Below are positions 62,873 to 64,000 of a stretch of DNA of 64,000 nucleotides, in pieces. Source of the DNA: Ornithinibacillus gellani. Lineage in GTDB: Bacteria > Bacillota > Bacilli > Bacillales > Amphibacillaceae. The translations under genes were made by a program, and so were the position numbers. How positions within the stretch are numbered: the stretch's first letter is position 1; the number at the start of each line of letters is the position of its first letter. The notes beneath the pieces were generated by a model. It worked only from the letters and a program-made list of their open reading frames with translations, did no database searches and was not told where the DNA came from. The DNA is taken from the NCBI RefSeq assembly GCF_003730295.1, contig NZ_QTSZ01000029.1, forward strand, positions 248,001-312,000, given 5' to 3'.

Positions 62873-63799
62873 TTAAGATTCCATTTCTTTAATCATGTCG
62901 CGGACTTTTTGCAATTCCGTATCGTCCACTTGCATATAATAGATGCCATCGATTTTCGTACCAGTTCCTTTTAACTGATAATCGACAAAGTTCTTTCTAG
63001 CACCTTTATAATCTTTAATCAGTTTTTTCATGTCTTCAAAGTCTAAATTAGTTGCCATATTATTTCCAAGCACATCGATTAATCCGTTAATCTTCGTTAC
63101 AGAACCAACAGAGGCACCTTTATTTACAATTCCTTGAATAACCTGACGCTGACGCTTCGTTCTACCGAAGTCACCACTCGGGTCCTGCTTACGCATGCGC
63201 ACAAATGCTAACGTCTTATCGCCGTCCATCTCTGTCGGCCCAAAACCGAAGTCATATTTGCCGTCGCTCCAAGCAATATCATTGTAGACGGTAATCGTAC
63301 CTAGCTGGTCTACAAGCTCCTGAAAGCCTTCCATATTCATACGAACATAATAATCCAGCTCGATATCCAACAAGTTTTCTACCGTTTCAATGGCCATTTC
63401 GGTTCCACCAAAAGCATAAGCATGGTTGATTTTATCCTGAATTCCTTTACCTACAATTTCTGTTCGGGTATCACGCGGAATACTAATTAATTGCATCGTT
63501 TCCAGCTTCGGATTCAATGTCAGTACCATGAGGGCATCTGATCTCCCCCTATCATTACCGCGCGCATCGACACCCAATAGTAAAATATTCAATGACTGCG
63601 CATCTTTGACTTTTTTCTTAGTAACTTCAATATCAATTGAATTTACTGGTTCATGCATTTTCTCATTCAAGGTTGTTTTCGTATTATGATAGATGGAATA
63701 TGCATATCCCCCCACTGCCAGCACAAATACCAATATGATCCCCAGTACAATCCATAGCCACTTTTTGCGGCCTTTTTTTCTTGACGTTTTCCTAGACAT
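62873..63799 (-). CDS. LytR-CpsA-Psr family cell-wall polymer ligase
   Basis: 308 residues from the ATG at 63799, after GGGAG. An N-terminal Lys/Arg-rich stretch leads into one membrane helix (WLWIVLGIILVFVLAVGGYAY). The extracellular LCP domain contains LLGVDARGNDRGRSDALMV, ISIPRDTRTEI and NHAYAFGG, followed by the Arg residues of FVRMRKQDPSGDFGRTKRQRQV. It attaches teichoic acids or other anionic glycopolymers to peptidoglycan (TagT/U/V type). It has its own promoter and terminator. Confidence 0.93.
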   Translation of the reverse strand: MSRKTSRKKGRKKWLWIVLGIILVFVLAVGGYAYSIYHNTKTTLNEKMHEPVNSIDIEVTKKKVKDAQSLNILLLGVDARGNDRGRSDALMVLTLNPKLETMQLISIPRDTRTEIVGKGIQDKINHAYAFGGTEMAIETVENLLDIELDYYVRMNMEGFQELVDQLGTITVYNDIAWSDGKYDFGFGPTEMDGDKTLAFVRMRKQDPSGDFGRTKRQRQVIQGIVNKGASVGSVTKINGLIDVLGNNMATNLDFEDMKKLIKDYKGARKNFVDYQLKGTGTKIDGIYYMQVDDTELQKVRDMIKEMES

Positions 63800-63912
63800 T
63801 TCTATTCTCCCATCTTCTTCCATGTTTCCCGACTTACGCATGATTACCAAAAAACATGGAATGTCTCTCATTTTCCCCATACTTCGACAACCGCTTCTGT
63901 TAATCTACTCCA

Positions 63913-63942
63913 TTTTAAGCCAAAACAACCGTTTTTATCAAG
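63913..63942 (-). promoter_or_regulatory. Probable promoter of the LCP gene
   Basis: On the - strand, TTGATA (63937-63942), an 18-bp spacer, then TAAAAT (63913-63918), about 110 bp before the start codon. Confidence 0.4.
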
Positions 63943-64000
63943 CCATTCTATGATAAATTTGTGACTTTTTTCCTATCTATGAAAAATAGGACGAATAATT

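Overview
The window is one contiguous piece of a low-GC, Gram-positive, endospore-forming genome of the Bacillaceae. Support comes from prkA and yhbH (sporulation-associated), paiA/paiB, a Vpr-like S8 protease, a T-box-controlled ilv-leu operon, strong AGGAGG ribosome sites with frequent TTG/GTG starts, and LytR-CpsA-Psr and cell-wall-binding-repeat proteins. A mevalonate-pathway HMG-CoA synthase, a large chemotaxis/motility repertoire and the ilv/leu/arg layout suggest a halotolerant Oceanobacillus/Virgibacillus-type relative. That genus-level statement is inference. No rRNA, tRNA, prophage, CRISPR array or transposase gene was seen.

Layout. 1-5.9 kb: a TraB-family protein cut by the window edge, a small hypothetical, prkA-yhbH and a thioredoxin-like protein. 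6-24.3 kb is an amino-acid biosynthesis block. ilvE lies on the + strand. On the - strand argG-argH-argF is followed by ilvD, then a T-box leader, then ilvB-ilvN-ilvC-leuA-leuB-leuC-leuD-ilvA, with ctaB beyond. Promoters, two ARG boxes, a cre-like site, the T-box and several intrinsic terminators can be read directly. 24.5-31.5 kb: small membrane and HAD proteins, an aromatic-acid-exporter-like protein, a secreted MBL/HhH lipoprotein with a DUF3006 partner, and a split chromate transporter with a divergent Lrp-type regulator. 31.5-50 kb is rich in chemotaxis and motility: three methyl-accepting chemotaxis proteins, a compact CheX-CheA-CheW-MCP cluster, a MotA/MotB stator pair and an EAL protein. 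Glycerate kinase, a rhodanese, a cell-wall amidase, a TPR protein, mvaS and an RNHCP protein are interspersed. 50.4-55.9 kb: a sulfide/persulfide module (SQR, DUF1641, MBL-rhodanese, TauE/SafE) beside a LysR gene carrying a single nonsense codon. 55.9-60.2 kb: a very large Vpr-like subtilase split by a frameshift in a poly-G tract. 60.4-64 kb: a HAD phosphatase, paiA-paiB and an LCP wall-polymer ligase.

The most unusual signal is a dispersed intergenic element of about 155 bp. I count nine full or partial copies at seven loci, all in the same orientation. It has two strong hairpins, compensatory stem changes, shared GATAAAGT boundaries, tandem copies and internal-deletion derivatives. It looks like a non-autonomous structured mobile element or RNA. 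A second dispersed terminator-bearing repeat (two copies) and a degenerate 21-bp tandem repeat array are also present. Two genes look freshly or reversibly inactivated: the LysR regulator (GAG to TAG) and the subtilase (G7 to G6).
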